64,000 nucleotides of DNA from positions 1 to 64,000 of the forward strand of contig JAKUCV010000920.1 of assembly GCA_028386065.3 (NCBI GenBank). Direction: 5' to 3'. The translations under genes and the position numbers were made by a program. The notes under the pieces were generated by a model that searched no databases, was not told the DNA's origin, and worked only from the letters and a program-made list of their open reading frames with translations. This DNA comes from Turnera subulata. Taxonomy: Eukaryota > Streptophyta > Magnoliopsida > Malpighiales > Passifloraceae. This document shows, piece by piece, positions 10,584-22,558 of this stretch. Position 1 is the stretch's first letter, and every line of letters begins with the position of its first letter.

Positions 10584-12706
10584 GGGTTTTGGGTACGGAT
10601 GGTACCCATATTTTATGGTTTGAGACAATCATGTACCTATAACTTTTCTCGAGATATTTATGTACCTGGACTTTTAACGGGCAGGTCAGTCATGGGTCTC
10701 GGGTTGGGTATCTGCTGACCTGGAAGCTGCCCAAAATTGGGCTGCTGCCCGTAACTCGAAACGGCGTCGTTTCACCGCGATGCGACGTCGTTTAGCATCC
10801 ACGTGGCAGGTGTGGGTCCCACCATTTTCCCAGTAGCTTTCCACCCAATTTAACTGGTTCTTACCTGATTTGAGAGGTTCAACCGAAGAATTAAATGACC
10901 CGATATACCCTTAAAGTTCATTAAATATTAATTTTTTTATATTTGAAGGTATAAATGATTGAAATACAATAAGGATCATATTTTTATCCCTAAATTTTAT
11001 CCTTGATTTTTCTCTATAATTTTTAAATAGTATTTATTTGTTATTTGACAAAAGGGTATTTATTTTGTAGTAGTAATGATATCCTACTTTTAATTCTTTT
11101 CTTTCATTTTATTGTTTCCTTCACTCTTCCAAATTTTATATTTTTCTTTTAAAAAATTAAAAGGAGATGGAAAGACCCCCTCACATGACGAGAAAAAAAA
11201 ACGGCATAATTGTTCATTAATCCTTACATTTAATCCGCTCTTTAACCTTATTATCCTACTTCCCCTCTTAATCCTCCCTTAATTTTTCTCTTAATATTCT
11301 TATCAATCAATTTTTTCAAAAATAAAAATTAACCACACCACACCACCACCACCACCACCACCACAACAGCCACCACCAGCATCTCCACCAACACCACCAC
11401 AAGCAAAAACACAGCCACAACCACAGCCATGACCACCATCACCACCTCCACCAACCACCACCACCACCACAACAGCCAGCATCACCATCTCCACCAACAC
11501 CACCACCACCACAACCAAAGCCATAGCCAATTGGACAAAATCCCACTGGAGCAAAACCTCCGCCGCTGCCGAAAAAGTGGGAGAAGAGCCGCCATGGCCT
11601 GCGAGGAGTCGCCTCCACCTCAGCCCCGAGTGCCACAGGTAGATGCGAACAGATCGCACCTAGCTACACCTCGCCTCACCGCCTCGATAGCCATCAGCAG
11701 TCGCCGGGACAGACAAGGACGCGTGGATACCGGGCAGTGCAACGACGACGAACATCACTGCGCATGTTCCGGCCGTCTCCTCAATTCGCTCGACCGCCGC
11801 TATCCAGGAGCCGCAGTTGACGACGTGTTCGTCGATGCACCGCGGCCTCGTGAGCCTCCACCGCCCCAGCGAACAATCGCGCCACCGTCGCGCGTCCACC
11901 GTATGTGACACTGCTGCGGTGTTTGCCTCACCGGTTGGATCCGCCGCCGTATGCAGCGGTCCTTCCCTTGTCCGCTGCCGTGAGCAGTAGACTGATGGGT
12001 TGGGGTTTCTTTGTTCCATTAATTTTCCAGAGAAGGGTTAAGAGGAAAAGTAGGGATTTATTTATTTATTTCATAAATAGGAATTTCATTTTTTTATTTA
12101 TATAGTAGTTTATTTTTTTACAACCTCATGGCCAGAAAATTTGTTATCGTTATCATTTTTTTCCATGAATGACGGCTATCAAATCTTGATTTCGCATTTG
12201 GTATTACTTTGAAAAATCAATGAGATAGTAAACTGGGAAAGTGAAATAAGAAAATAAATTTGTCCATTAAAAAATCAATTTTTTATTTTAAAAATATCTT
12301 TATTTTTATTTTATTAGTGCATACTTAATTAGGAGTATAGTGCAAGATCAATTTGTGAAAATAATAGGGATAAATGAATTAAAGTGAAAAAAAAATTTCT
12401 TTGGGTTCGGTTGAACCTCTTAAGGATAAAATCGGGTCGGTAATTGGGTCAGGTATTAGGAAATGGGTGGGATCCACCTTTGCCATGTGGATGTGAAAAC
12501 TACGTCGTACCATGGTGAAACGACGTCGTTTTGAGCGACGGGCAACTGCTCAATTTTGGGCAGCCTCCACATCAGCATATACCCAGCCTGAGACCCATGA
12601 CTGACCTGCCCGTTAAAAGTCCAGGTACATAAATGTCTCGGGAAAAGTTGTAGGTATATGATTGTCTCAAACCATAAAATATGGGTACCATCCGTACCAA
12701 AAACCC
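10584..12706. mobile_element. 2.1-kb element with long terminal inverted repeats (MULE-like)
   Basis: The left arm (10,584 to about 10,895) and right arm (about 12,395-12,706) are inverted copies of about 310 bp. They share GGTACGGATGGTACCC, then ACTTTTAACGGGCAGGTCAG, then CTGCCCAAAATT and GAGGTTCAACCGAA. Arms start GGGTTTTGGGTACGG. The flanks are T-rich on both sides, so a 9-bp duplication cannot be proved. The interior holds a CAC-rich block and a GC-rich segment (11,580-11,990) unlike the AT-rich arms. No transposase is seen. Long TIRs with foreign GC-rich filler suggest a Pack-MULE-type non-autonomous element. Confidence 0.75.
11334..11560 (+). repeat. CAC/CCA-rich low-complexity block
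   Basis: Dense CCACCACCA and CACAACC repeats inside the TIR element. In one frame they read as His-rich, in others as Thr/Pro-rich. Open frames here (for example 11,429-11,908) are a by-product of composition and not a supported gene. Confidence 0.75.
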
Positions 12707-12964
12707 TTTCTTTTTTTAAGGAAGAAGCACTTTTGTCGCATAAACGTAGCCATGTAACTCAGCTGTTCGTTCAACTCCATTTATTTTGTGATATCAGATT
12801 GACAGATCCTCATAAGAATTTAAAATATAAAAATATTTGATATGTGAGTTAATAAATCAAGAAAATGATTAAATCAATATTTAATTTGCTCGAGTCTCAA
12901 TGTCTCACCATTAGAAAACTTCCTAAAATCTTGAACAATAATCGCAATATTTTGAGTTATTAGA
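12707..12964. other. AT-rich spacer
   Basis: Only AT-rich unique-looking sequence is seen between two TIR-type elements. Confidence 0.5.
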
Positions 12965-13335
12965 AAATATTTTTGGTTATATACCCGGAGTTTTCAATTT
13001 AGCCCGATTATATACCTCACATTTTCTTTGTTCCTTTTATGTGCCGTGAGTTTTATTTTTTTGTCCCATTCGTATATCTCAGGCAACCCGGTGCTAATGT
13101 GACCATCTGCTAGAGTCTACTTGATACGTGTCTAAAAAAATAGGTGCCAAGTGGAAATATTGTGGGACCCACCACTAGGACATTTGAACGATATGGTGGG
13201 ACCCACAAAAGTTAACAGGTGGCACCAATTGTGTCGTGACATATGGCAGGTGGACCCGGGTAGAAAGCCACATCAGCACTTGAGTTGCTCAAGGTATACA
13301 AAAATGAAAAAGATAAAAACTTAAACAATAGAAAC
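12965..13335. mobile_element. Short TIR-type element, probably non-autonomous
   Basis: Imperfect inverted arms are visible. The segment around 13,040-13,110 (GTATATCTCAGGCAAC, GTGCTAATGTG) pairs with 13,270-13,325 (CACATCAGCAC, GTTGCTCAAGGTATAC). The interior repeats GGTGGGACCCAC in both orientations. The style (ATATACCCGGAGTTTTCAATT) is that of plant MULE termini. The right outer end seems lost at the LINE junction, and no target duplication was found. Confidence 0.45.
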
Positions 13336-13374
13336 TTAAACAAATATATGAATTTGAACAAATATATTCCGCTA

Positions 13375-14700
13375 GCACTACCAAATCAAGGTTATAAATA
13401 TAAATTCCCTAGAGCCTTCTACTCTTAGCTCCACGGCAATTCTACTCTTAGCTCCACGGCAATTCCAATATAAATAGTCGCTATCATCATAACATAATAG
13501 AAAAAGAGATACGCTCAATCAATACCGAGATCAATAGAATCAGAAGAGATAGATACCTGTTCTCCCTCACCACATTCCACCCCAGGAATAACTTTATCAG
13601 CTACATGCTGTTTTCCACCCAGACCGCCACAAGATGCATCAAAGTGCGGTGGTCTCCCCATAGCTACAATCACCAAGTCCGTGCAATGAGTCCCATTCTG
13701 CTACTGTTCTCCCAATAACACATCCCCCGTAGTAGAATTAGACATTTCACACATCATTAGTTGTTGTGAGCTACTACTTTGAAGCTCCTTATTAGTATTG
13801 GTAATGTCCTTCAATTGAGTCTTTAACTTCTCCTTTAGCAAGATCCCCCACCAAGGTTAACCACCTTACTATCCCTAGCCACTTTCAAACTCTCAACAAC
13901 ATCAACCTTTACATTACACATAGCATTGCCAGATGCAATCTTCTTATCTTTGCTCAACTTCCCAAAAGGTTTCCTACCCAGATCAGGTCACACATTCTTG
14001 TCTCCCAACATTTTCTCCTTACCCTTAAAAGACTCCCCACTCTCCCAGACTTATCTCCCGTAGCTATCTCATTCTCTTCCTCAAACCCATTTAACACATC
14101 GAACCGGGGCTTACCTCTCTCCACAAATTTCTCAAGATTCAGCGACTGACCAGAGACTGGATTCTTCTTATTGCGAGTTTTACTCTGCAACAACATCCAC
14201 TGTCCACGAGACTCAAACACCTCAGGTCGTGCACGAGGAATCGACGCCCCCTGATAATAACATGGTTTAACTATTTGTGGCTCCATATTCTCAACTTGAA
14301 CATCAGAATTCTTAGGCTTGGCATTAGGGCAATCCTCTTCCTGGCCATAAAGACCACATCCAAAGCAAATCAAATGTTGGCCCTCATATTCCACCCTCTA
14401 AACCCTCCTTCCAGTATGGAATTTAGCCACAAGTGGCTTAGTTAGATTAACCTCAATACAAATTTTTGCAAATTCAGCATTACTCCCCGGCCAGAGTAGT
14501 CATGTCAATCCTCAGAGTGCCCAAGCCTATTCCCAATGCGATGCAATGCCTTATCCTCGTAATACTCCATACCAAGATATGGGGATATAGACCCAGACTG
14601 CAACCCTCTCAATACAAGCTTCAAATGGATCAAATCTCGGGTGTCACCTTCTCACCCTAAGATAGTGATCCAACACCGTCCATGGCCCCCCAGCCAGCAC
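13375..14700 (-). pseudogene. Broken LINE: ORF1 (DUF4283/zinc knuckle) and start of ORF2
   Basis: Read on the minus strand, a DUF4283-like region (GPWTVLDHYLRVRRWHPRFD near 14,690) leads to a zinc-knuckle remnant CFGCGLYGQEEDC around 14,350. The histidine of that knuckle is replaced by Q. Several stops interrupt ORF1; its longest clean piece is 146 aa (13,954-14,394). Near 13,465 the start of ORF2 is recognisable as WNCRGAKSRR, followed by VVLAE at about 13,385. The element then ends against the short TIR element. It is a dead, 3'-truncated L1-type LINE. Confidence 0.75.
13418..13462 (-). repeat. 23-bp tandem duplication in LINE endonuclease start
   Basis: TTCTACTCTTAGCTCCACGG plus CAA is present twice in direct succession. 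On the minus strand it duplicates the codons for the WNCRGAKS region of ORF2. Confidence 0.9.
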
Positions 14701-15179
14701 GGTAGTTATAAGTAAAATAATTACTTGTTAACTAATTAGTGATTATGTTGAAAATGTAAACTTGACGTAGAAAGATTCTGTCAACTGAGGTTGATAAATA
14801 CACATGGATTCAATATGGCCGTTTGATTTTAATAATTTTTGGCTAGACTATTCTTTAGTTGAGCAACTTGAAGTGTGGACTTATATTATTAAGAATTAGC
14901 TATTGAATAGGTATAGGAATTGATTGAATTTTGTATTTTTGGTTTCATCAGTTTTTTTTGTTTTTGTATATTACTTTAGAATTAGAATTAGAATTAGTAT
15001 TTCTATATTTACCGACAGCAGAATTAGTATTTGTATGTATATCGAAATAGTATAGAAAAATTAAATTTTGGTTTCTCTATATATAATATAGCTTGATAGA
15101 TATAGATGTACGAAAAGGAGTTACTATTCTGAGACTTATAATTCTAGGGAAAGACATGCAGAGTGGAATAATGGGGGCA
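14701..15179. other. AT-rich spacer before F-box fragment
   Basis: No gene is seen. A short run of three GAATTA units (14,980-14,998) is the only repeat noted. Confidence 0.5.
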
Positions 15180-15404
15180 GCGCAAAAGAGGAAACGGCAG
15201 ATGCCAAACCAAAGTATCATAGAGGAAATTCTGATACACTTACCAGTCACATTCCCCATGCGTTTTAAGAGCCTGTCGCGTGGGTGGGACGTTGTGATCA
15301 GTAGCGGCAGATTCATTTCCAAGCTTTTACTGTTTTCTCCAAACCCACGAAAAGGTTTCTGTTCGAAACGGCTTGGCCCACCGGGGACAAGCCCGTCCTC
15401 GTAG
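15180..15404 (+). pseudogene. F-box gene fragment
   Basis: From the internal methionine near 15,201 the frame reads MPNQSIIEEILIHLPVTFPM, then RFKSLSRGWDVVISSGRFIS. This is a good match to the plant F-box (FBX/FBA type) consensus. The frame stops at 15,404, soon after the F-box, with no C-terminal FBA or LRR region. It is probably a truncated gene of the class that recruits targets to SCF ubiquitin ligases. It is directly joined to debris of a different, minus-strand F-box/FBD gene. Confidence 0.55.
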
Positions 15405-15620
15405 TAAGCAACGAGGAAGGTGAGCATTCTCCTCCAACCACAACCGAAAAGTTTGATTTTCCTGTGGGAGGGGTAGCGAGGGGATCTGCTGTTGTTGGGT
15501 CTTGCAAAAAAGACAAGCCCTCCATCTCTTTTTTTGGTAATATCTTAAAGCATCAAAAGACAAAGCAAAAAAGAATTAACAATGGAAAGAGATTAGAGGT
15601 AGGAATCATGTTGTAGATTT

Positions 15621-15855
15621 TTTTTTTGATACTAATGAGTATCCCAGCTCGACAAGCCAGACTAATCTCATCCGTGGCTCGACACCCAATCTCGCTTCCT
15701 GGGCATTTAGCCTAAGACCACGAGCGGGGTCCAACATATTTAACCACTCTCAACAGGTGCATTTTCCATACCTCCACGTTTCTCCAGATCGAACCCGGGA
15801 CGTGTGAGTTGAGGGGCCGCAGCATGCTGGACCACTGCGCCAACACCTTGTTGGT
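15621..15855 (-). mobile_element. tRNA-derived SINE with perfect 15-bp target duplication
   Basis: Flanked by TCATGTTGTAGATTT at 15,606-15,620 and 15,856-15,870. On the minus strand it begins ACCAACAAGGTGTTGGCGC, has an A-box-like TTGGCGCAGTGG and a B-box-like GGGTTCGATCTGG, and ends TTAGTATC plus a poly-A run. These are the hallmarks of a SINE moved by LINE machinery. Confidence 0.9.
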
Positions 15856-15890
15856 TCATGTTGTAGATTTATCGCTCTAAATTATAGACA

Positions 15891-18800
15891 GAAGCATAAC
15901 AGGCAAATCGCAGAAAGCCCAAATGTCTACCAAGATAGACCCTATCATAAATCTGCCTCTGCCCATCACTACTCAGGGTCCAATATTTTTGGCTACTTCT
16001 ATGGCTAATATTTCGGCTCCACAGTCTGGAATGGGCCCGTATCCCCCACAGATTGATATACCTACTGCCCCAATCACTCATGAAATAGGCCTGTCTCCCA
16101 CTATTTCTAAGAAGAAATTGGCGCGACTAAGTGGTACACTCTCTCCTCTGGTTATTCCCGAACAAGATTCTATTACTCCCTCTAGGGATGTCCCTTCATA
16201 GGCAGTGGTGCCTGGCCTTGAACAGCCACAAGCCAAATGAGTTTCTTGTCCTGGAACTGCTGCGGCCTTGGGCAAGACGCGGCAGTTCGAGCCCTGCGGA
16301 GGCTCAAAAACTCTTGGCGCCCGGGACTGATTTTTCTAATGGAGACGAAGAACAATCAGTCTTATCTGGATGAATTACGTAGAAGATTTGGTTACACACA
16401 CTCCTTTTATGTTGATCCTTGTGGCCTCTCTGGGGGCTGGCTTTGTGGTGGAACGAGTCTTTTGACATAGACGTCCTATCCTCTTCTAAATACTACATCG
16501 ATGCCTCGGTAAGAGAAATTGCTTCTGATAATGAGTGGCATACTTCATTCATCTACAGCGAGCCGGAAAGAAGCAAACGGCGTCAGGTTTGGGATATTCT
16601 TGCAAAGCTTAACTTTAGTGATGACAAGGCATGGCTATGTGTCGGGGATTTTAATGAAGTCCTCTATGATACCGAAAAGATGGAGGAAAGCCTGTCAACC
16701 GCTTGCTGTGCGCGAGCTTCTCCTCGTTTCTCAACGACTGTGGATTAATGGATCTTGGGTACCAAGGTGATGCTTACACATGGATGAAAAGCCGGATTGC
16801 TATCAACAACATCAAAGAAAGATTGGACCGTGCCTAGCAAACCCGGCTTGGCGACTCTTATTTGAGGAAAGCCAGATTTACCATGAAGCCCTCTTAAGCT
16901 CTGATCATAGACCAATCATTGTAAAACTACGAGCCACATCAACTCGAAGGAGAAACTCTATCAAATTCGAGTCCCAATGGCTTGAAGAGGAGAGGTGTTC
17001 GGTCATTATCAATGATGCCTGGAATTGCACACCCATAGGTTCTCTGATGTTCCGGGTACATGAGAAACTCAAAGCATCACACTCAGCCCTCTCAAACTGG
17101 AAGCGCTTTGTTTTAGGCAACAACAAGAGGGAGCTGGAGGGGATAATATCAAAGCTTGAAGATATCAGATGTATGCAGGCTACTGATTCCCTTATTGAAG
17201 AAGAATCTGTCCTTATGGCCCTCCTTGAGATTGTTTGGCGCAAAGAAGAACGCTTCTGGCATCAGCGATCAAGAATTAAATGGCTGCAATTCGGTGATCA
17301 TAACTCAAAATTTTTTCATCTATCTACCATCCATCGGAGGCAATTAAATCAAATCCTGGCCATTCAAGATTCACAAGGCAACTGCTTCTATAATGAACAT
17401 GAAATCGAAAGGGTTCTTAACTCACACTTCCAACATATATTCCGCAAGGATCCAATTAGTTGGCCCGCAACAGTACTCTCAGCAATCAAGCCGGTTGTAA
17501 CGGATGAGATGAATGAACACCTGCTACGAATACCAAATGAACCTGAAATTAAACTTGCCGTTTTTTATCTTGGGGGTTTAAAAGCTCCAGGGCCGGACGG
17601 ATTCCCCGAAGTTTTCTATCAACAACACTGGGATACGGTCAAACAGGACATTGTTAGAGCCGTTCAGAGCTTTTTCATAAGTGGTTACATGCTCAGAAAA
17701 TTTAATGAGACCAACATTGCTCTAATTCCAAAGCTGCAGAAGTCTTCCTATGTGACTGACTTTAGACCCATCAGCCTCTGTAACTTCACTTACAAAGTGA
17801 TCTCCAAGGTCATTGCAAACATATTAAGACCTCTCATGGACAGGATTATCACCAGTGAACAATCAGCTTTTATTCCGGGCCGTATGATCCAAGATAACAT
17901 ACTGATTAGTCACGAAGCTTATCACTGCCTAAGAACTGCAAGGAGTAAGACGAAGCTGCACATGGCCATAAAATTGGATATGAATAAAGCTTTTGATAGG
18001 GTCAGCTGGGAATTCCTGCAGGTACTTTTGCACAAATTGGGGTTTGCTACAAAATAGGTTCAATGGATCCTCCAATGCATTACTACGGTGGATTACAGCC
18101 TCATCATCAATGGTGTTCAATCCCAGCGTTTCAAACCATATAAAGGGCTGCGCCAAGGTGACCCCCTGTCACCCTACCTTTTTCTAATGGTGGCTGATGT
18201 CTTGTCCCATATGTTCATTGACGCACAATCTTCTGGTGCCCTGATGGGTTTAAAAATCAAACCTTACTGTCCTGCACTTACACACATTATCTTTGCCGAC
18301 GACACACTCCTTTTCGGAAAGGCAAGTCTGACTAAAGCATATGCCATCAGCAAAATCCTCCAAGACTACAGTTCAGCATCAGGGCAATGCATCAACCTAC
18401 ATAAGTCTGCTATCACCTTCGGAAAAAACGTTCCCTCTGCCACCAGAAATGAAATCCTTACAACAATGGGTATCCAAGAATCAAACAGGACTGAAAAATA
18501 CTTAGGCCTCCCTACTGTTTGGGGACGATCCAAATCTGATGCTTTGGCCTTCTTGATGAAAAAAATCGATGGCAAAATCCTCTCTTGGAAACAAAATTTT
18601 CTCAATCAAGCTGGCAAGGAGGTCTTAATTAAAGCAGTAATCTCAACGATACCGGTGTATACCATGTCCTGCTTCAAGCTGCCTGCTCGTTTCTGTGAGG
18701 ATCTGCATAAAAAGATAAGGCGGTTCTGGTGGTCGAACAAGAAAGATGGAGGCTCAGTTCACTGGATTTGTTGGGAAAAGCTCTACAAATCGAAAAGTGC

Positions 18801-20363
18801 AGGAGGGCTTAGTTTTCGTGACCTACATCTTTTTAATAAAGTGCTCCTAGCAAAACAATGCTGGAGACTACTGCAATCTCCCCACCAACTATGGGCTCGT
18901 ATCCTCAAAGGGATTTACTTCCCAGATGTTTCCTTTCTGAATGCAAAGATTAGAGGCAGCCCCTCTTGGGCCTGGAGAAGTATATTAGAGGGAAGAGACG
19001 CTTTACTACGCGGACTGCACTGGAACATCATGAGTGGTTCCAACGTCCACATTTGGGACGACCTATGGATCCCTACCCTCGACCGCTTCAAGTTAAGATC
19101 TCCCCGACCGCCTAATTGTGCTTATTTTTAGGTTAAAGACCTGACTATTGGAGGGACAGAATGGAACCACAGGATCCTCTCTACTCTTTTCTCATCAGAT
19201 GAAAGGATTGCAATCTCTATCATACCTCTTGGTAACTCTTCTATGACAGACTCACTCATATGGCATTACACCAAGACAGGTACCTTCAGTGTTAAATCCT
19301 GTTATCATCATCTATGTCAACTCTGGGACTCACCTGCTAATCAGACTATTGCTGCTACTGGGTTCAACTGGAAGCACCTCTGGAAACTTAAGGTCGGGCC
19401 ACGAGTTCAAAACTTCCTCTGGCGATCCCTAAACTACAGTCTGCCAACGATGGCGGGTTTGCAGGTAAGGAGTATCAGTTCATCCGAGGTATGCCCCCTC
19501 TGTGGTTTGTACCCAGAAACGATTGAGCATGCTTTGCTATATTGCGATCATGCTAGAGCTTGCTGGCTAGCTAGTCCCATAGGCTACAGGCCGAACGCAA
19601 ATCACCAAACCGATATGAGATCATGGTGGACAACAATGGTAGATGATTGTTCTGCTCTAGGTGACAACATCCTCCCCCTTATAGCTTACCTTTTGTGGGA
19701 AATCTGGAAGTCAAGAAATGCAGCTGCTTTGGGTGACACCCCTGCAAACCTAGTTAGCACTGCTAACAAGGCAAGACGATTGTCAGAAGAGCTGCTGCCG
19801 CAGCGACGATCGGAGCCACCGACTCAGGTTCCACCTTGCCAATTGAATCACTGGACTTTGCCACCTCCGGACTGGTTAAAAGTCAACTCTGATGCATCTT
19901 TTGGTAATGACACATCCCCAATTGGTATTGGAATTGTTATCCGTGATTCTCGAGGACAGCTGGTGACCGCTTCTCAATCCTGCTGCCATGGAGGATCTGC
20001 ATTAGTTGGAGAGGCATGGGCTTTGCTTCATGGCACGCAAAGGGATATTGACCTTGGTTTGAAACAGGTCATGCTGGAAACTGATGCTTCAGTTTTGGTG
20101 CAGGCACTAAGCACGGAAGGGTCAACAGTGGAATGGTGCATAGCACCACTGGTAGCTCATATTAATCAACTATTAGGGAATTTTGACAAAGTAAAGATCC
20201 AGCTGGTAAGCAGGCACGCAAATAGAGCTGCAGATCTGCTAGCAAAGAACGCTAGATCCCACTTGAGCACTGGTCTTGATATTTGTCGGTTGCCAAGTGA
20301 CTTTCTATCTGTAATTGACAAGGATTTGCTTTAATAAAATACAATCGCTGTTCAAAAAAAAAA
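15891..20363 (+). mobile_element. 5'-truncated L1-type LINE with RNase H
   Basis: It contains the C-terminal tail of ORF1 (15,923-16,240), nearly full-length ORF2, a 3' UTR of about 20 bases and a poly-A tail (20,354 onward). The left boundary is estimated from where homology to the F-box gene intron ends. No clear target duplication was found. Confidence 0.85.
16237..20334 (+). pseudogene. LINE ORF2: endonuclease, reverse transcriptase, RNase H (broken)
   Basis: Order of domains: endonuclease start (FLSWNCCGLG, LIFLMETKN), reverse transcriptase (FRPISLCNFTYKVISK, then LDMNKAFDRVSWEF, GLRQGDPLSPYLF, catalytic FADD near 18,295), a zinc-binding linker (CPLCGLYPETIEHALLYC near 19,490) and a C-terminal RNase H (VNSDASFGND, EAWALL, ETDAS, RHANRAADLLA). 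Frameshifts occur near 16,450 and 16,750-16,800. In-frame TAG stops sit at 18,055 and 19,129. The RNase H domain is typical of plant L1 elements. It cannot produce a full protein but is only moderately decayed. Confidence 0.9.
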
Positions 20364-22558
20364 AACAACCATAAGCCACTCCTTTTTCTTACTTGTTTGG
20401 ACGTTTTGAACTATATTTCCATCATTAGTAGTCAATCTTACATTAAGAACACTTAGTGAGTTTATGGAGGTTGTAGTTATATTGTTACTAGTCTATCAAA
20501 ACTTTGAAACTTTCAAGTTCTACTAAGCAAAAACAATTTCATCAATGCAATTGGTGTCGAATGCATATCTTTTGAGCGAAGCACAAAGGGAATGGCATCA
20601 ATCAGTTGGTCATTTGGGGATGCCCAAGATCTAATGAAAATCTTACCTTTTACTCCTCCCTACACTAAGATAATGCAGCAAAAAGATAGCAGAAAAAGAA
20701 AAAAAAGTAGACATGTGTTAAAGCAACAAAAACGTTTCAGTTCTTCCGAGTATAAGAAAAATCTAAAATAAGAATTCTTCTCAATCTATTACATAGAGAT
20801 ACACAACGAGATTCATATCCTTCAATAGAGGATTTACAAAAACACACTATTCTCGCGAGCATCATGTCCTGTATGGTCCGTACAACAACCACTAAACCAA
20901 CAGGCGAAGGTGAGGCATACCTGTGGGGTGAAATATCTCTTTGTTGGTAAATTTCTGCGGTAGATAAAGAACAGTTCTGCAAGTTCAATCTTGCAAGTTC
21001 AATCTTCCTCCATGGCTTTTGGCTCTCATGATTTTATTTGAAACACCCAGGTGAGAAAGACTCATAATAGAGAGAAACAAACCCACAAGAAGTAGGACTA
21101 AACCTACAAAAAGTGGGAATAAACCAACACAACTAAAGCAGAATAGAAAAAAAAACTAGTTGAAAGGAATTTTGGAGGAGTTCACGCCGAAAAGAAAATC
21201 GGCGGCAACCCTATCTATAGATCTAGGGTTTTCTCTAAGAGGGAAAGAAAGAAGAGAAAAACTGACTAAATTTTTGAATTTACTGATACTAATAATAACA
21301 CAAATATACGGTTATATCTATTTTTTATAATTTTTAACATAAAACTTCTACACATAAATTATTTTCCATCACTAGATGGCGCGTTGCCACAATACTTAGG
21401 AGTCTTATCTATCCTTCTTCAAACAATCAAACATCGCCTTAAGATGTGCCTTAATTTTACAAAGTTTATCCTGAAAAGGTTCACGAGAAACCTAATAACA
21501 AGACAGTAGATAGAAAACGTAATAATATCCACACAAACATCATAATCAATTGTAAGAAGTTTTGACATGAAATCAATTATAAAAGTTGTAGTTCATTGGC
21601 ACTCTTGTGTCAAAAACATAAAAGGGATGAGGTTTCGGATTTGAGTCTCACTTTTCTCGACTAGTATAAAAAAAATGAAAATTGGGTGGTATCGTGCCCC
21701 ACAAGATTCAATTAATTGATAACTTTCTAAAATGAAGATAGTTTAGTGATGTAGTGTCAGTAAACTAACTATCACCTTCGTGTTTTCTTTTTTGGTCTGA
21801 TATATCACCAGTTCGCTCGATTTGAACAAACAAGATGATATGAATTTAATGGCAATAAACCAAAAATCTGTAACATAATTCTGTCTATATATCTTTCAAA
21901 GGGGATATAAGAGAAAAACAGCTCTTCGAGGTATGACCACAAAAGACAAAATTAAAATATGCCGAAACAGCCCATCCTTATTACATGATAAATATGATAA
22001 TCAGTACTCAATTAACACATAGGGTGACAAATAAGGAAGTGAAAAACCTTTAAGTCAACAAATCACTCACATGTTCTGGTACAGGAATGTCACGTTTCAC
22101 ATGTTCTGCCTTCACATATAAGAGAAGCATAAATGATCCAGCTTCACAATTCATAAGGGCATTAACCACACACACAGAGGTTAAATTAATAGATTCGGCT
22201 CCTCCCCCTGTATAAATGGCTTGTATATATTTAACAAGAAAGTGCCAACTCATTCCCCTCAATTGCTACCCCTTTCCTTCTCTAGTAACATGAATTTGAA
22301 GAAAGTCTTGCAACAAGTCTTGCTTGTTCCATGGATTGTTGATTTGAAGGCAATTTGAATGATGGATCCAGGCAGTTATAAAGAAAACAAAATACCAAGC
22401 ACTACAAATGGTGAGGGCAAGGAGGTACAACAACATGAGATGCATTAATCCGAAGCTCAAAATTTACAATTCTAGCATTCTCATAGAATCATTCTAATCA
22501 TAAACAAAATTCGCAAAATAATTAATAAGAAAAACCAAAGTGAAACTACTTCATAAAA
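20364..22558. other. Spacer downstream of F-box gene
   Basis: Up to 20,700 it is intron-derived F-box debris. 20,737-21,240 includes a duplicated phrase (CAAGTTCAATCTTG at about 20,980-21,000). 22,050-22,460 lies just past the F-box stop codon and may be its 3' UTR; short minus-strand frames there are not convincing. Nothing else is recognised. Confidence 0.4.

Larger units (their letters stand above)
15440..20700 (-). pseudogene. Partial copy of the neighbouring F-box/FBD gene, split by SINE and LINE
   Basis: Three blocks are collinear with the intact minus-strand F-box gene. 15,495-15,620 matches 23,437-23,555 (start of exon 2 and end of intron 1, sharing ATTAGAGGTAGGAATCATG). 15,870-15,885 matches about 23,563-23,573. 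20,425-20,700 matches about 23,706-23,845 (intron 1, sharing CATCAATCAG and GATGCCCA-like words). A SINE and a LINE inserted in the intron-1 part. Exon 1 and most of exon 2 are not recognisable, so the copy is dead. The blocks keep the same order and orientation, which points to a segmental duplication. Confidence 0.6.

Noticed and set aside
11303..12019. Several overlapping long frames on both strands
   Set aside because: They are produced by CAC repeats and GC-rich sequence inside the TIR element; no domain and no agreement between frames.
21590..21720. Possible third SINE (GGATTTGAGTCTC box-like word)
   Set aside because: A box not convincing, no A-tail and no flanking duplication.
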